A stretch of DNA of 64,000 nt from Auanema rhodensis (lineage: Eukaryota > Nematoda > Chromadorea > Rhabditida > Rhabditidae): positions 3,348,001 to 3,412,000 of the forward strand of contig OZ059896.1 in NCBI GenBank assembly GCA_964057225.1, read 5' to 3'. The position numbers and the translations under genes are program-made. Of this stretch, positions 24,909 through 38,228 are shown piece by piece (the stretch's first letter is position 1; each line of letters begins with the position of its first letter). The notes beneath the pieces are model-generated. The model ran no database searches. It worked only from the letters and a program-made list of their open reading frames with translations, and was not told the DNA's origin.

Positions 24909-27900
24909 TTAGTTACGATCGTTTGAAAAATGATGCATTAGTGTATGTTGAGTTTCCATGTACACTCAAAATTGCTTCCAAAAACATTTTGACAAAATTT
25001 TTTCGAAAAATTTCAAAATAATTTCGCAAAAAGTAGATGTTTTTAGATTCCTTCTTTCAAGGCAAAAACGATGGACAATGTTATTCAACGAAAAAATTAA
25101 TTCTTCAGGGTGAAAATCGAGGATATAAGTGTGAACTTATATCAGTTGATATCTCGGTGCATTTTTAAGCTAGCGCAAATCTGATAACATAGATCGACGC
25201 AGCTTAAAAGTCCGCATCGAATGCACTATACTACATGGAGAAACGCTCATCACAAAAATTAGTTATGATCGTTTGAAAAATGATGCATTAGTGTATGTTG
25301 AGTTTCCATGTACACTCAAAATTGCTTCCAAAAACATTTTGACAAAAATTTTTTCGAAAAATTTCAAAATAATTTAGCAAAAAGTAGATGTTTTTAGATT
25401 CCTTTTTTCGAGGCAAAAACGATGGACAATGTTATTCAACGAAAAAATTAATTCTTCAGGGTGAAAATCGAGGATATAAGTGTGAACTTATATCAGTTGA
25501 TATCTCGGTGCATTTTTAAGCTAGCGCAAATCTGATAACATAGATCGACGCAGCTTAAAAGTCCGCATCGAAAGCACTATACTACATTAAGAAAAGCTTA
25601 ATACAAAAATTAGTTATGATCGTTTGAAAAATGATGCATTAGTGTATGTTGAGTTTCCATGTACACTCAACATTGCTTCCAAAAACATTTTGATAAAAAT
25701 TTTTTCGAAAAATTTCAAAATAATTTAGCAAGAAGTAGATGTTTTTAGATTCCTTTTTTAAAGGCAAAAACGATGGACAATGTTATTCAACGAAAAAATT
25801 AATTCTTCAGGGTGAAAATCGAGGATACAAGTGTGAACTTATATCAGATGATATCTAGGTGCATTTTTAAGCTAGCGCAAATCTGATAACACAGATCGAC
25901 GCAGCTTAAAAATCCGCATCGAATGCACTATATTACATTGAGGAAAGCTTAATACAAAAATTAGTTATGATCGTTTGAAAAATGATGCATTAGTGTATGT
26001 TGAGTTTCCATGTACACTCAAAATTGCTTCCAAAAACATTTTGACAAAAATTTTTTCGAAAAATTTCAAAATAATTTAGCAAAAAGTAGATGTTTTTAGA
26101 TTCCTTTTTTTAAGGCAAAAACGATGGACAATGTTATTCAACGAAAAAATTAATTCTTCAGGGTGAAAATCGAGGATATAAGTGTGAACTTATATCAGTT
26201 AATATCTCGGTGCATTTTTAAGCTAGCGCAAATCTGATAACACAGATCGACGCAGCTTAAAAAACCGCATCGAATGCACTATATTACATTGAGAAAAGCT
26301 TAATACAAAAATTAGTTATGATCGTTTGAAAAATGATGCATTAGTGTATGTTGAGTTTCCATGTACACTCAACATTGCTTCCAAAAACATTTTGACAAAA
26401 ATTTTTTCGAAAAATTTCAAAATAATTTAGCAAAAAGTAGATGTTTTTAGATTCCTTTTTTCAAGGCAAAAACGATGGACAATGTTATTCAACGAAAAAA
26501 TTAATTCTTCAGGGTGAAAATCGAGGATATAAGTGTGAACTTATATCAGTTGATATCTTGGTGCATTTTTAAGCTAGCGCAAATCTGATAACATAGATCG
26601 ACGCAGCTTAAAAGTCCGCATCGAAAGCACTATACTACATTAAGAAAAGCTTAATACAAAAATTAGTTATGATCGTTTGAAAAATGATGCATTAGTGTAT
26701 GTTGAGTTTCCATGTACACTCAACATTGCTTCCAAAAACATTTTGACAAAAATTTTTTCGAAAAATTTCAAAATAATTTAGCAAAAAGTAGATGTTTTTA
26801 GATTCCTTTTTTAAAGGCAAAAACGATGGACAATGTTATTCAACGAAAAAATTAATTCTTCAGGGTGAAAATCGAGGATATAAGTGTGAACTTATATCAG
26901 TTAATATCTCGGTGCATTTTTAAGCTAGCGCAAATCTGATAACACAGATCGACGCAGCTTAAAAGTCCGCATCGAATGCACTATACTACATGGAGAAACG
27001 CTCATCACAAAAATTAGTTATGATCGTTTGAAAAATGATGCATTAGTGTATGTTGAGTTTCCATGTACACTCAACATTGCTTCCAAAAACATTTTGACAA
27101 AATTTTTTCGAAAAATTTCAAAATAATTTCGCAAAAAGTAGATGTTTTTAGATTCCTTTTTTTGAGGCAAAAACGATGGACAATGTTATTCAACGAAAAA
27201 ATTAATTCTTCAGGGTGAAAATCGAGGATATAAGTGTGAACTTATATCAGTTAATATCTCGGTGCATTTTTAAGCTAGCGCAAATCTGATAACACAGATC
27301 GACGCAGCTTAAAAGTCCGCATCGAATGCACTATACTACATTAAGAAAAGCTTAATACAAAAATTAGTTACGATCGTTTGAAAAATGATGCATTAGTGTA
27401 TGTTGAGTTTCCATGTACACTCAAAATTGCTTCCAAAAACATTTTGACAAAATTTTTTCGAAAAATTTCAAAATAATTTCGCAAAAAGTAGATGTTTTTA
27501 GATTCCTTCTTTCAAGGCAAAAACGATGGACAATGTTATTCAACGAAAAAATTAATTCTTCAGGGTGAAAATCGAGGATATAAGTGTGAACTTATATCAG
27601 TTGATATCTCGGTGCATTTTTAAGCTAGCGCAAATCTGATAACACAGATCGACGCAGCTTAAAAATCCGCATCGAATGCATTATACTACATGGAGAAACG
27701 CTCATCACAAAAATTAGTTATGATCGTTTGAAAAATGATGCATTAGTGTATGTTGAGTTTCCATGTACACTCAACATTGCTTCCAAAAACATTTTGACAA
27801 AATTTTTTCGAAAAATTTCAAAATAATTTCGCAAAAAGTAGATGTTTTTAGATTCCTTTTTTTGAGGCAAAAACGATGGACAATGTTATTCAACGAAAAA

Positions 27901-28919
27901 ATTAATTCTTCAGGGTGAAAATCGAGGATATAAGTGTGAACTTATATCAGTTAATATCTCGGTGCATTTTTAAGCTAGCGCAAATCTGATAACACAGATC
28001 GACGCAGCTTAAAAGTCCGCATCGAATGCACTATACTACATGGAGAAACGCTCATCACAAAAATTAGTTATGATCGTTTGAAAAATGATGCATTAGTGTA
28101 TGTTGAGTTTCCATGTACACTCAACATTGCTTCCAAAAACATTTTGACAAAATTTTTTCGAAAAATTTCAAAATAATTTCGCAAAAAGTAGATGTTTTTA
28201 GATTCCTTTTTTTGAGGCAAAAACGATGGACAATGTTATTCAACGAAAAAATTAATTCTTCAGGGTGAAAATCGAGGATATAAGTGTGAACTTATATCAG
28301 TTAATATCTCGGTGCATTTTTAAGCTAGCGCAAATCTGATAACACAGATCGACGCAGCTTAAAAGTCCGCATCGAATGCACTATACTACATTAAGAAAAG
28401 CTTAATACAAAAATTAGTTACGATCGTTTGAAAAATGATGCATTAGTGTATGTTGAGTTTCCATGTACACTCAAAATTGCTTCCAAAAACATTTTGACAA
28501 AATTTTTTCGAAAAATTTCAAAATAATTTCGCAAAAAGTAGATGTTTTTAGATTCCTTCTTTCAAGGCAAAAACGATGGACAATGTTATTCAACGAAAAA
28601 ATTAATTCTTCAGGGTGAAAATCGAGGATATAAGTGTGAACTTATATCAGATGATATCTCGGTGCATTTTTAAGCTAGCGCAAATCTGATAACACAGATC
28701 GACGCAGCTTAAAAATCCGCATCGAATGCACTATATTACATGGAGAAACGCTCATCACAAAAATTAGTTATGATCGTTTGAAAAATGATGCATTAGTGTA
28801 TGTTGAGTTTCCATGTACACTCAAAATTGCTTCCAAAAACATTTTGACAAAAATTTTTTCGAAAAATTTCAAAATAATTTAGCAAAAAGTAGATGTTTTT
28901 AGATTCCTTTTTTCGAGGC
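24909..28919 (+). repeat. Mixed alpha/beta monomers with short repeated runs
   Basis: About eleven and a half monomers. A run containing a ttacgatcg monomer, a catag/gaaagc monomer, a gatacaag plus cagatgatatctagg monomer and an aacc monomer resembles the run starting near 20,354 and the later run starting near 28,411, but with insertions and losses of whole monomers. Around 26,995-28,410, pairs of beta copies ending gtcc alternate with a ttacgatcg monomer at a spacing of three monomers. The copy at 25,608 has a private gataaaaat and agaagtag. No gene, transposon or unique sequence is present. Confidence 0.75.
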
Positions 28920-31900
28920 AAAAACGATGGACAATGTTATTCAACGAAAAAATTAATTCTTCAGGGTGAAAATCGAGGATATAAGTGTGAACTTATATCA
29001 GTTGATATCTCGGTGCATTTTTAAGCTAGCGCAAATCTGATAACATAGATCGACGCAGCTTAAAAGTCCGCATCGAATGCACTATACTACATGGAGAAAC
29101 GCTCATCACAAAAATTAGTTATGATCGTTTGAAAAATGATGCATTAGTGTATGTTGAGTTTCCATGTACACTCAAAATTGCTTCCAAAAACATTTTGACA
29201 AAAATTTTTTCGAAAAATTTCAAAATAATTTAGCAAAAAGTAGATGTTTTTAGATTCCTTTTTTCGAGGCAAAAACGATGGACAATGTTATTCAACGAAA
29301 AAATTAATTCTTCAGGGTGAAAATCGAGGATATAAGTGTGAACTTATATCAGTTGATATCTCGGTGCATTTTTAAGCTAGCGCAAATCTGATAACATAGA
29401 TCGACGCAGCTTAAAAGTCCGCATCGAAAGCACTATACTACATTAAGAAAAGCTTAATACAAAAATTAGTTATGATCGTTTGAAAAATGATGCATTAGTG
29501 TATGTTGAGTTTCCATGTACACTCAACATTGCTTCCAAAAACATTTTGACAAAAATTTTTTCGAAAAATTTCAAAATAATTTAGCAAAAAGTAGATGTTT
29601 TTAGATTCCTTTTTTAAAGGCAAAAACGATGGACAATGTTATTCAACGAAAAAATTAATTCTTCAGGGTGAAAATCGAGGATACAAGTGTGAACTTATAT
29701 CAGATGATATCTAGGTGCATTTTTAAGCTAGCGCAAATCTGATAACACAGATCGACGCAGCTTAAAAATCCGCATCGAATGCACTATATTACATTGAGGA
29801 AAGCTTAATACAAAAATTAGTTATGATCGTTTGAAAAATGATGCATTAGTGTATGTTGAGTTTCCATGTACACTCAAAATTGCTTCCAAAAACATTTTGA
29901 CAAAAATTTTTTCGAAAAATTTCAAAATAATTTAGCAAAAAGTAGATGTTTTTAGATTCCTTTTTTTAAGGCAAAAACGATGGACAATGTTATTCAACGA
30001 AAAAATTAATTCTTCAGGGTGAAAATCGAGGATATAAGTGTGAACTTATATCAGTTGATATCTCGGTGCATTTTTAAGCTAGCGCAAATCTGATAACACA
30101 GATCGACGCAGCTTAAAAATCCGCATCGAATGCACTATATTACATGGAGGAAAGCTTAATACAAAAATTAGTTATGATTGTTTGAAAAATGATGCATTAG
30201 TGTATGTTGAGTTTCCATGTACACTCAAAATTGCTTCCAAAAACATTTTGACAAAAATTTTTTCGAAAAATTTCAAAATAATTTAGCAAAAAGTAGATGT
30301 TTTTAGATTCCTTCTTTCAAGGCAAAAACGATGGACAATGTTATTCAACGAAAAAATTAATTCTTCAGGGTGAAAATCGAGGATATAAGTGTGAACTTAT
30401 ATCAGTTGATATCTCGGTGCATTTTTAAGCTAGCGCAAATCTGATAACACAGATCGACGCAGCTTAAAAATCCGCATCGAATGCATTATACTACATGGAG
30501 AAACGCTCATCACAAAAATTAGTTATGATCGTTTGAAAAATGATGCATTAGTGTATGTTGAGTTTCCATGTACACTCAACATTGCTTCCAAAAACATTTT
30601 GACAAAATTTTTTCGAAAAATTTCAAAATAATTTCGCAAAAAGTAGATGTTTTTAGATTCCTTTTTTTGAGGCAAAAACGATGGACAATGTTATTCAACG
30701 AAAAAATTAATTCTTCAGGGTGAAAATCGAGGATATAAGTGTGAACTTATATCAGTTAATATCTCGGTGCATTTTTAAGCTAGCGCAAATCTGATAACAC
30801 AGATCGACGCAGCTTAAAAGTCCGCATCGAATGCACTATACTACATGGAGAAACGCTCATCACAAAAATTAGTTATGATCGTTTGAAAAATGATGCATTA
30901 GTGTATGTTGAGTTTCCATGTACACTCAACATTGCTTCCAAAAACATTTTGACAAAATTTTTTCGAAAAATTTCAAAATAATTTCGCAAAAAGTAGATGT
31001 TTTTAGATTCCTTTTTTTGAGGCAAAAACGATGGACAATGTTATTCAACGAAAAAATTAATTGTTCAGGGTGAAAATCGAGGATATAAGTGTGAACTTAT
31101 ATCAGTTAATATCTCGGTGCATTTTTAAGCTAGCGCAAATCTGATAACACAGATCGACGCAGCTTAAAAGTCCGCATCGAATGCACTATACTACATTAAG
31201 AAAAGCTTAATACAAAAATTAGTTACGATCGTTTGAAAAATGATGCATTAGTGTATGTTGAGTTTCCATGTACACTCAAAATTGCTTCCAAAAACATTTT
31301 GACAAAATTTTTTCGAAAAATTTCAAAATAATTTCGCAAAAAGTAGATGTTTTTAGATTCCTTTTTTCAAGGCAAAAACGATGGACAATGTTATTCAACG
31401 AAAAAATTAATTCTTCAGGGTGAAAATCGAGGATATAAGTGTGAACTTATATCAGATGATATCTCGGTGCATTTTTAAGCTAGCGCAAATCTGATAACAC
31501 AGATCGACGCAGCTTAAAAATCCGCATCGAATGCACTATATTACATTGAGGAAAGCTTAATACGAAAATTAGTTATGATCGTTTGAAAAATGATGCATTA
31601 GTGTATGTTGAGTTTCCATGTACACTCAAAATTGCTTCCAAAAACATTTTGACAAAAATTTTTTCGAAAAATTTCAAAATAATTTAGCAAAAAGTAGATG
31701 TTTTTAGATTCCTTTTTTCAAGGCAAAAACGATGGACAATGTTATTCAACGAAAAAATTAATTCTTCAGGGTGAAAATCGAGGATATAAGTGTGAACTTA
31801 TATCAGTTGATATCTTGGTGCATTTTTAAGCTAGCGCAAATCTGATAACATAGATCGACGCAGCTTAAAAGTCCGCATCGAAAGCACTATACTACATTAA

Positions 31901-34612
31901 GAAAAGCTTAATACAAAAATTAGTTATGATCGTTTGAAAAATGATGCATTAGTGTATGTTGAGTTTCCATGTACACTCAACATTGCTTCCAAAAACATTT
32001 TGACAAAAATTTTTTCGAAAAATTTCAAAATAATTTAGCAAAAAGTAGATGTTTTTAGATTCCTTTTTTAAAGGCAAAAACGATGGACAATGTTATTCAA
32101 CGAAAAAATTAATTCTTCAGGGTGAAAATCGAGGATACAAGTGTGAACTTATATCAGATGATATCTAGGTGCATTTTTAAGCTAGCGCAAATCTGATAAC
32201 ACAGATCGACGCAGCTTAAAAATCCGCATCGAATGCACTATATTACATTGAGGAAAGCTTAATACAGAAATTAGTTATGATCGTTTGAAAAATGATGCAT
32301 TAGTGTATGTTGAGTTTCCATGTACACTCAAAATTGCTTCCAAAAACATTTTGACAAAAATTTTTTCGAAAAATTTCAAAATAATTTAGCAAAAAGTAGA
32401 TGTTTTTAGATTCCTTTTTTTAAGGCAAAAACGATGGACAATGTTATTCAACGAAAAAATTAATTCTTCAGGGTGAAAATCGAGGATATAAGTGTGAACT
32501 TATATCAGTTGATATCTCGGTGCATTTTTAAGCTAGCGCAAATCTGATAACACAGATCGACGCAGCTTAAAAATCCGCATCGAATGCACTATATTACATT
32601 GAGGAAAGCTTAATACAAAAATTAGTTATGATTGTTTGAAAAATGATGCATTAGTGTATGTTGAGTTTCCATGTACACTCAAAATTGCTTCCAAAAACAT
32701 TTTGACAAAAATTTTTTCGAAAAATTTCAAAATAATTTAGCAAAAAGTAGATGTTTTTAGATTCCTTCTTTCAAGGCAAAAACGATGGACAATGTTATTC
32801 AACGAAAAAATTAATTCTTCAGGGTGAAAATCGAGGATATAAGTGTGAACTTATATCAGTTGATATCTCGGTGCATTTTTAAGCTAGCGCAAATCTGATA
32901 ACACAGATCGACGCAGCTTAAAAATCCGCATCGAATGCATTATACTACATGGAGAAACGCTCATCACAAAAATTAGTTATGATCGTTTGAAAAATGATGC
33001 ATTAGTGTATGTTGAGTTTCCATGTACACTCAAAATTGCTTCCAAAAACATTTTGACAAAATTTTTTCGAAAAATTTCAAAATAATTTCGCAAAAAGTAG
33101 ATGTTTTTAGATTCCTTTTTTTGAGGCAAAAACGATGGACAATGTTATTCAACGAAAAAATTAATTCTTCAGGGTGAAAATCGAGGATATAAGTGTGAAC
33201 TTATATCAGTTGATATCTCGGTGCATTTTTTAGCTAGCGCAAATCTGATAACACAGATCGACGCAGCTTAAAAGTCCGCATCGAATGCACTATACTACAT
33301 TAAGAAAAGCTTAATACAAAAATTAGTTACGATCGTTTGAAAAATGATGCATTAGTGTATGTTGAGTTTCCATGTACACTCAAAATTGCTTCCAAAAACA
33401 TTTTGACAAAATTTTTTCGAAAAATTTCAAAATAATTTCGCAAAAAGTAGATGTTTTTAGATTCCTTCTTTCAAGGCAAAAACGATGGACAATGTTATTC
33501 AACGAAAAAATTAATTCTTCAGGGTGAAAATCGAGGATATAAGTGTGAACTTATATCAGTTGATATCTCGGTGCATTTTTAAGCTAGCGCAAATCTGATA
33601 ACACAGATCGACGCAGCTTAAAAATCCGCATCGAATGCACTATATTACATTGAGGAAAGCTTAATACAAAAATTAGTTATGATTGTTTGAAAAATGATGC
33701 ATTAGTGTATGTTGAGTTTCCATGTACACTCAAAATTGCTTCCAAAAACATTTTGACAAAAATTTTTTCGAAAAATTTCAAAATAATTTAGCAAAAAGTA
33801 GATGTTTTTAGATTCCTTTTTTCAAGGCAAAAACGATGGACAATGTTATTCAACGAAAAAATTAATTCTTCAGGGTGAAAATCGAGGATATAAGTGTGAA
33901 CTTATATCAGTTGATATCTCGGTGCATTTTTAAGCTAGCGCAAATCTGATAACACAGATCGACGCAGCTTAAAAATCCGCATCGAATGCATTATACTACA
34001 TGGAGAAACGCTCATCACAAAAATTAGTTATGATCGTTTGAAAAATGATGCATTAGTGTATGTTGAGTTTCCATGTACACTCAAAATTGCTTCCAAAAAC
34101 ATTTTGACAAAATTTTTTCGAAAAATTTCAAAATAATTTCGCAAAAAGTAGATGTTTTTAGATTCCTTTTTTTGAGGCAAAAACGATGGACAATGTTATT
34201 CAAAGAAAAAATTAATTCTTCAGGGTGAAAATCGAGGATATAAGTGTGAACTTATATCAGTTAATATCTCGGTGCATTTTTAAGCTAGCGCAAATCTGAT
34301 AACACAGATCGACGCAGCTTAAAAGTCCGCATCGAATGCACTATACTACATTAAGAAAAGCTTAATACAAAAATTAGTTACGATCGTTTGAAAAATGATG
34401 CATTAGTGTATGTTGAGTTTCCATGTACACTCAAAATTGCTTCCAAAAACATTTTGACAAAATTTTTTCGAAAAATTTCAAAATAATTTCGCAAAAAGTA
34501 GATGTTTTTAGATTCCTTCTTTCAAGGCAAAAACGATGGACAATGTTATTCAACGAAAAAATTAATTCTTCAGGGTGAAAATCGAGGATATAAGTGTGAA
34601 CTTATATCAGTT
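28920..34612 (+). repeat. Long segmental block, copy 1 (matches 37,683-43,374)
   Basis: This 16-monomer stretch matches the region 8,762-8,763 bp (25 monomers) downstream. Rare markers recur in order: attgttcag (31,061 and 39,823), tacgaaaatt (31,561 and 40,323), aatacagaaatt (32,261 and 41,023), gatatcttgg, and ttttttagctagc. The right edge is the a/g difference at 34,613 against 43,375. The left edge is near 28,918, where the pyrimidine tracts differ. Five differences were noticed in about 5.6 kb: a at 29,072 (g in copy 2), seven T near 29,965 (six in copy 2), g at 33,654 (c), t at 33,819 (c), and a at 34,204 (c). This gives a recent common origin. Confidence 0.88.
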
Positions 34613-36124
34613 AATATCTCGGTGCATTTTTAAGCTAGCGCAAATCTGATAACACAGATCGACGCAGCTTAAAAGTCCGCATCGAATGCACTATACTACA
34701 TTAAGAAAAGCTTAATACAAAAATTAGTTACGATCGTTTGAAAAATGATGCATTAGTGTATGTTGAGTTTCCATGTACACTCAAAATTGCTTCCAAAAAC
34801 ATTTTGACAAAATTTTTTCGAAAAATTTCAAAATAATTTCGCAAAAAGTAGATGTTTTTAGATTCCTTCTTTCAAGGCAAAAACGATGGACAATGTTATT
34901 CAACGAAAAAATTAATTCTTCAGGGTGAAAATCGAGGATATAAGTGTGAACTTATATCAGTTGATATCTCGGTGCATTTTTAAGCTAGCGCAAATCTGAT
35001 AACACAGATCGACGCAGCTTAAAAATCCGCATCGAATGCACTATATTACATTGAGGAAAGCTTAATACAAAAATTAGTTATGATTGTTTGAAAAATGATG
35101 CATTAGTGTATGTTGAGTTTCCATGTACACTCAAAATTGCTTCCAAAAACATTTTGACAAAAATTTTTTCGAAAAATTTCAAAATAATTTAGCAAAAAGT
35201 AGATGTTTTTAGATTCCTTTTTTCAAGGCAAAAACGATGGACAATGTTATTCAACGAAAAAATTAATTCTTCAGGGTGAAAATCGAGGATATAAGTGTGA
35301 ACTTATATCAGTTGATATCTCGGTGCATTTTTAAGCTAGCGCAAATCTGATAACACAGATCGACGCAGCTTAAAAATCCGCATCGAATGCATTATACTAC
35401 ATGGAGAAACGCTCATCACAAAAATTAGTTATGATCGTTTGAAAAATGATGCATTAGTGTATGTTGAGTTTCCATGTACACTCAAAATTGCTTCCAAAAA
35501 CATTTTGACAAAATTTTTTCGAAAAATTTCAAAATAATTTCGCAAAAAGTAGATGTTTTTAGATTCCTTTTTTTGAGGCAAAAACGATGGACAATGTTAT
35601 TCAAAGAAAAAATTAATTCTTCAGGGTGAAAATCGAGGATATAAGTGTGAACTTATATCAGTTAATATCTCGGTGCATTTTTAAGCTAGCGCAAATCTGA
35701 TAACACAGATCGACGCAGCTTAAAAGTCCGCATCGAATGCACTATACTACATTAAGAAAAGCTTAATACAAAAATTAGTTACGATCGTTTGAAAAATGAT
35801 GCATTAGTGTATGTTGAGTTTCCATGTACACTCAAAATTGCTTCCAAAAACATTTTGACAAAATTTTTTCGAAAAATTTCAAAATAATTTCGCAAAAAGT
35901 AGATGTTTTTAGATTCCTTCTTTCAAGGCAAAAACGATGGACAATGTTATTCAACGAAAAAATTAATTCTTCAGGGTGAAAATCGAGGATATAAGTGTGA
36001 ACTTATATCAGTTAATATCTCGGTGCATTTTTAAGCTAGCGCAAATCTGATAACACAGATCGACGCAGCTTAAAAGTCCGCATCGAATGCACTATACTAC
36101 ATTAAGAAAAGCTTAATACAAAAA
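33323..36124 (+). repeat. Tetrameric higher-order repeat, 1,401 bp, two copies
   Basis: Units start at 33,323 and 34,724, and a further ttacgatcg monomer begins at 36,125. Each unit contains a ttacgatcg monomer ending atcc, a tgattgttt monomer, a beta-like monomer with the private tcaaagaaaa (34,201 and 35,602, shift 1,401), and another ttacgatcg monomer ending gtcc. The private c-to-a change shared by both units, but absent from the corresponding monomer of the downstream block at 42,966, shows that this duplication happened after copies 1 and 2 of the long block had separated, or after copy 1 had mutated. Confidence 0.85.
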
Positions 36125-37175
36125 TTAGTTACGATCGTTTGAAAAATGATGCATTAGTGTATGTTGAGTTTCCATGTACACTCAAAATTGCTTCCAAAAA
36201 CATTTTGACAAAATTTTTTCGAAAAATTTCAAAATAATTTCGCAAAAAGTAGATGTTTTTAGATTCCTTCTTTCAAGGCAAAAACGATGGACAATGTTAT
36301 TCAACGAAAAAATTAATTCTTCAGGGTGAAAATCGAGGATATAAGTGTGAACTTATATCAGTTGATATCTCGGTGCATTTTTAAGCTAGCGCAAATCTGA
36401 TAACATAGATCGACGCAGCTTAAAAATCCGCATCGAATGCATTATACTACATGGAGAAACGCTCATCACAAAAATTAGTTATGATCGTTTGAAAAATGAT
36501 GCATTAGTGTATGTTGAGTTTCCATGTACACTCAACATTGCTTCCAAAAACATTTTGACAAAATTTTTTCGAAAAATTTCAAAATAATTTCGCAAAAAGT
36601 AGATGTTTTTAGATTCCTTTTTTTGAGGCAAAAACGATGGACAATGTTATTCAACGAAAAAATTAATTCTTCAGGGTGAAAATCGAGGATATAAGTGTGA
36701 ACTTATATCAGTTGATATCTCGGTGCATTTTTAAGCTAGCGCAAATCTGATAACACAGATCGACGCAGCTTAAAAATCCGCATCGAATGCACTATATTAC
36801 ATGGAGAAACGCTCATCACAAAAATTAGTTATGATCGTTTGAAAAATGATGCATTAGTGTATGTTGAGTTTCCATGTACACTCAAAATTGCTTCCAAAAA
36901 CATTTTGACAAAAATTTTTTCGAAAAATTTCAAAATAATTTAGCAAAAAGTAGATGTTTTTAGATTCCTTTTTTCGAGGCAAAAACGATGGACAATGTTA
37001 TTCAACGAAAAAATTAATTCTTCAGGGTGAAAATCGAGGATATAAGTGTGAACTTATATCAGTTGATATCTCGGTGCATTTTTAAGCTAGCGCAAATCTG
37101 ATAACATAGATCGACGCAGCTTAAAAGTCCGCGTCGAATGCACTATACTACATGGAGAAACGCTCATCACAAAAA

Positions 37176-38228
37176 TTAGTTATGATCGTTTGAAAAATGA
37201 TGCATTAGTGTATGTTGAGTTTCCATGTACACTCAAAATTGCTTCCAAAAACATTTTGACAAAAATTTTTTCGAAAAATTTCAAAATAATTTAGCAAAAA
37301 GTAGATGTTTTTAGATTCCTTTTTTCGAGGCAAAAACGATGGACAATGTTATTCAACGAAAAAATTAATTCTTCAGGGTGAAAATCGAGGATATAAGTGT
37401 GAACTTATATCAGTTGATATCTCGGTGCATTTTTAAGCTAGCGCAAATCTGATAACATAGATCGACGCAGCTTAAAAGTCCGCATCGAAAGCACTATACT
37501 ACATTAAGAAAAGCTTAATACAAAAATTAGTTATGATCGTTTGAAAAATGATGCATTAGTGTATGTTGAGTTTCCATGTACACTCAACATTGCTTCCAAA
37601 AACATTTTGACAAAAATTTTTTCGAAAAATTTCAAAATAATTTAGCAAAAAGTAGATGTTTTTAGATTCCTTTTTTAAAGGCAAAAACGATGGACAATGT
37701 TATTCAACGAAAAAATTAATTCTTCAGGGTGAAAATCGAGGATATAAGTGTGAACTTATATCAGTTGATATCTCGGTGCATTTTTAAGCTAGCGCAAATC
37801 TGATAACATAGATCGACGCAGCTTAAAAGTCCGCGTCGAATGCACTATACTACATGGAGAAACGCTCATCACAAAAATTAGTTATGATCGTTTGAAAAAT
37901 GATGCATTAGTGTATGTTGAGTTTCCATGTACACTCAAAATTGCTTCCAAAAACATTTTGACAAAAATTTTTTCGAAAAATTTCAAAATAATTTAGCAAA
38001 AAGTAGATGTTTTTAGATTCCTTTTTTCGAGGCAAAAACGATGGACAATGTTATTCAACGAAAAAATTAATTCTTCAGGGTGAAAATCGAGGATATAAGT
38101 GTGAACTTATATCAGTTGATATCTCGGTGCATTTTTAAGCTAGCGCAAATCTGATAACATAGATCGACGCAGCTTAAAAGTCCGCATCGAAAGCACTATA
38201 CTACATTAAGAAAAGCTTAATACAAAAA
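37176..38228 (+). repeat. Dimeric repeat, 702 bp, local expansion
   Basis: Monomers at 37,176 and 37,878 match each other (cgagg in the pyrimidine tract, catag, gaaagc and L junction). The rare ccgcgtcg occurs at the ends of the monomers starting 36,825 and 37,527 (g at 37,133 and 37,835, 702 bp apart). The monomer at 37,527 is a mosaic: its first part resembles the monomer at 38,229 and its end resembles the monomer at 36,825. This indicates that an exchange breakpoint fell inside a monomer. The dimer overlaps the left edge of copy 2 of the long segmental block. Confidence 0.75.
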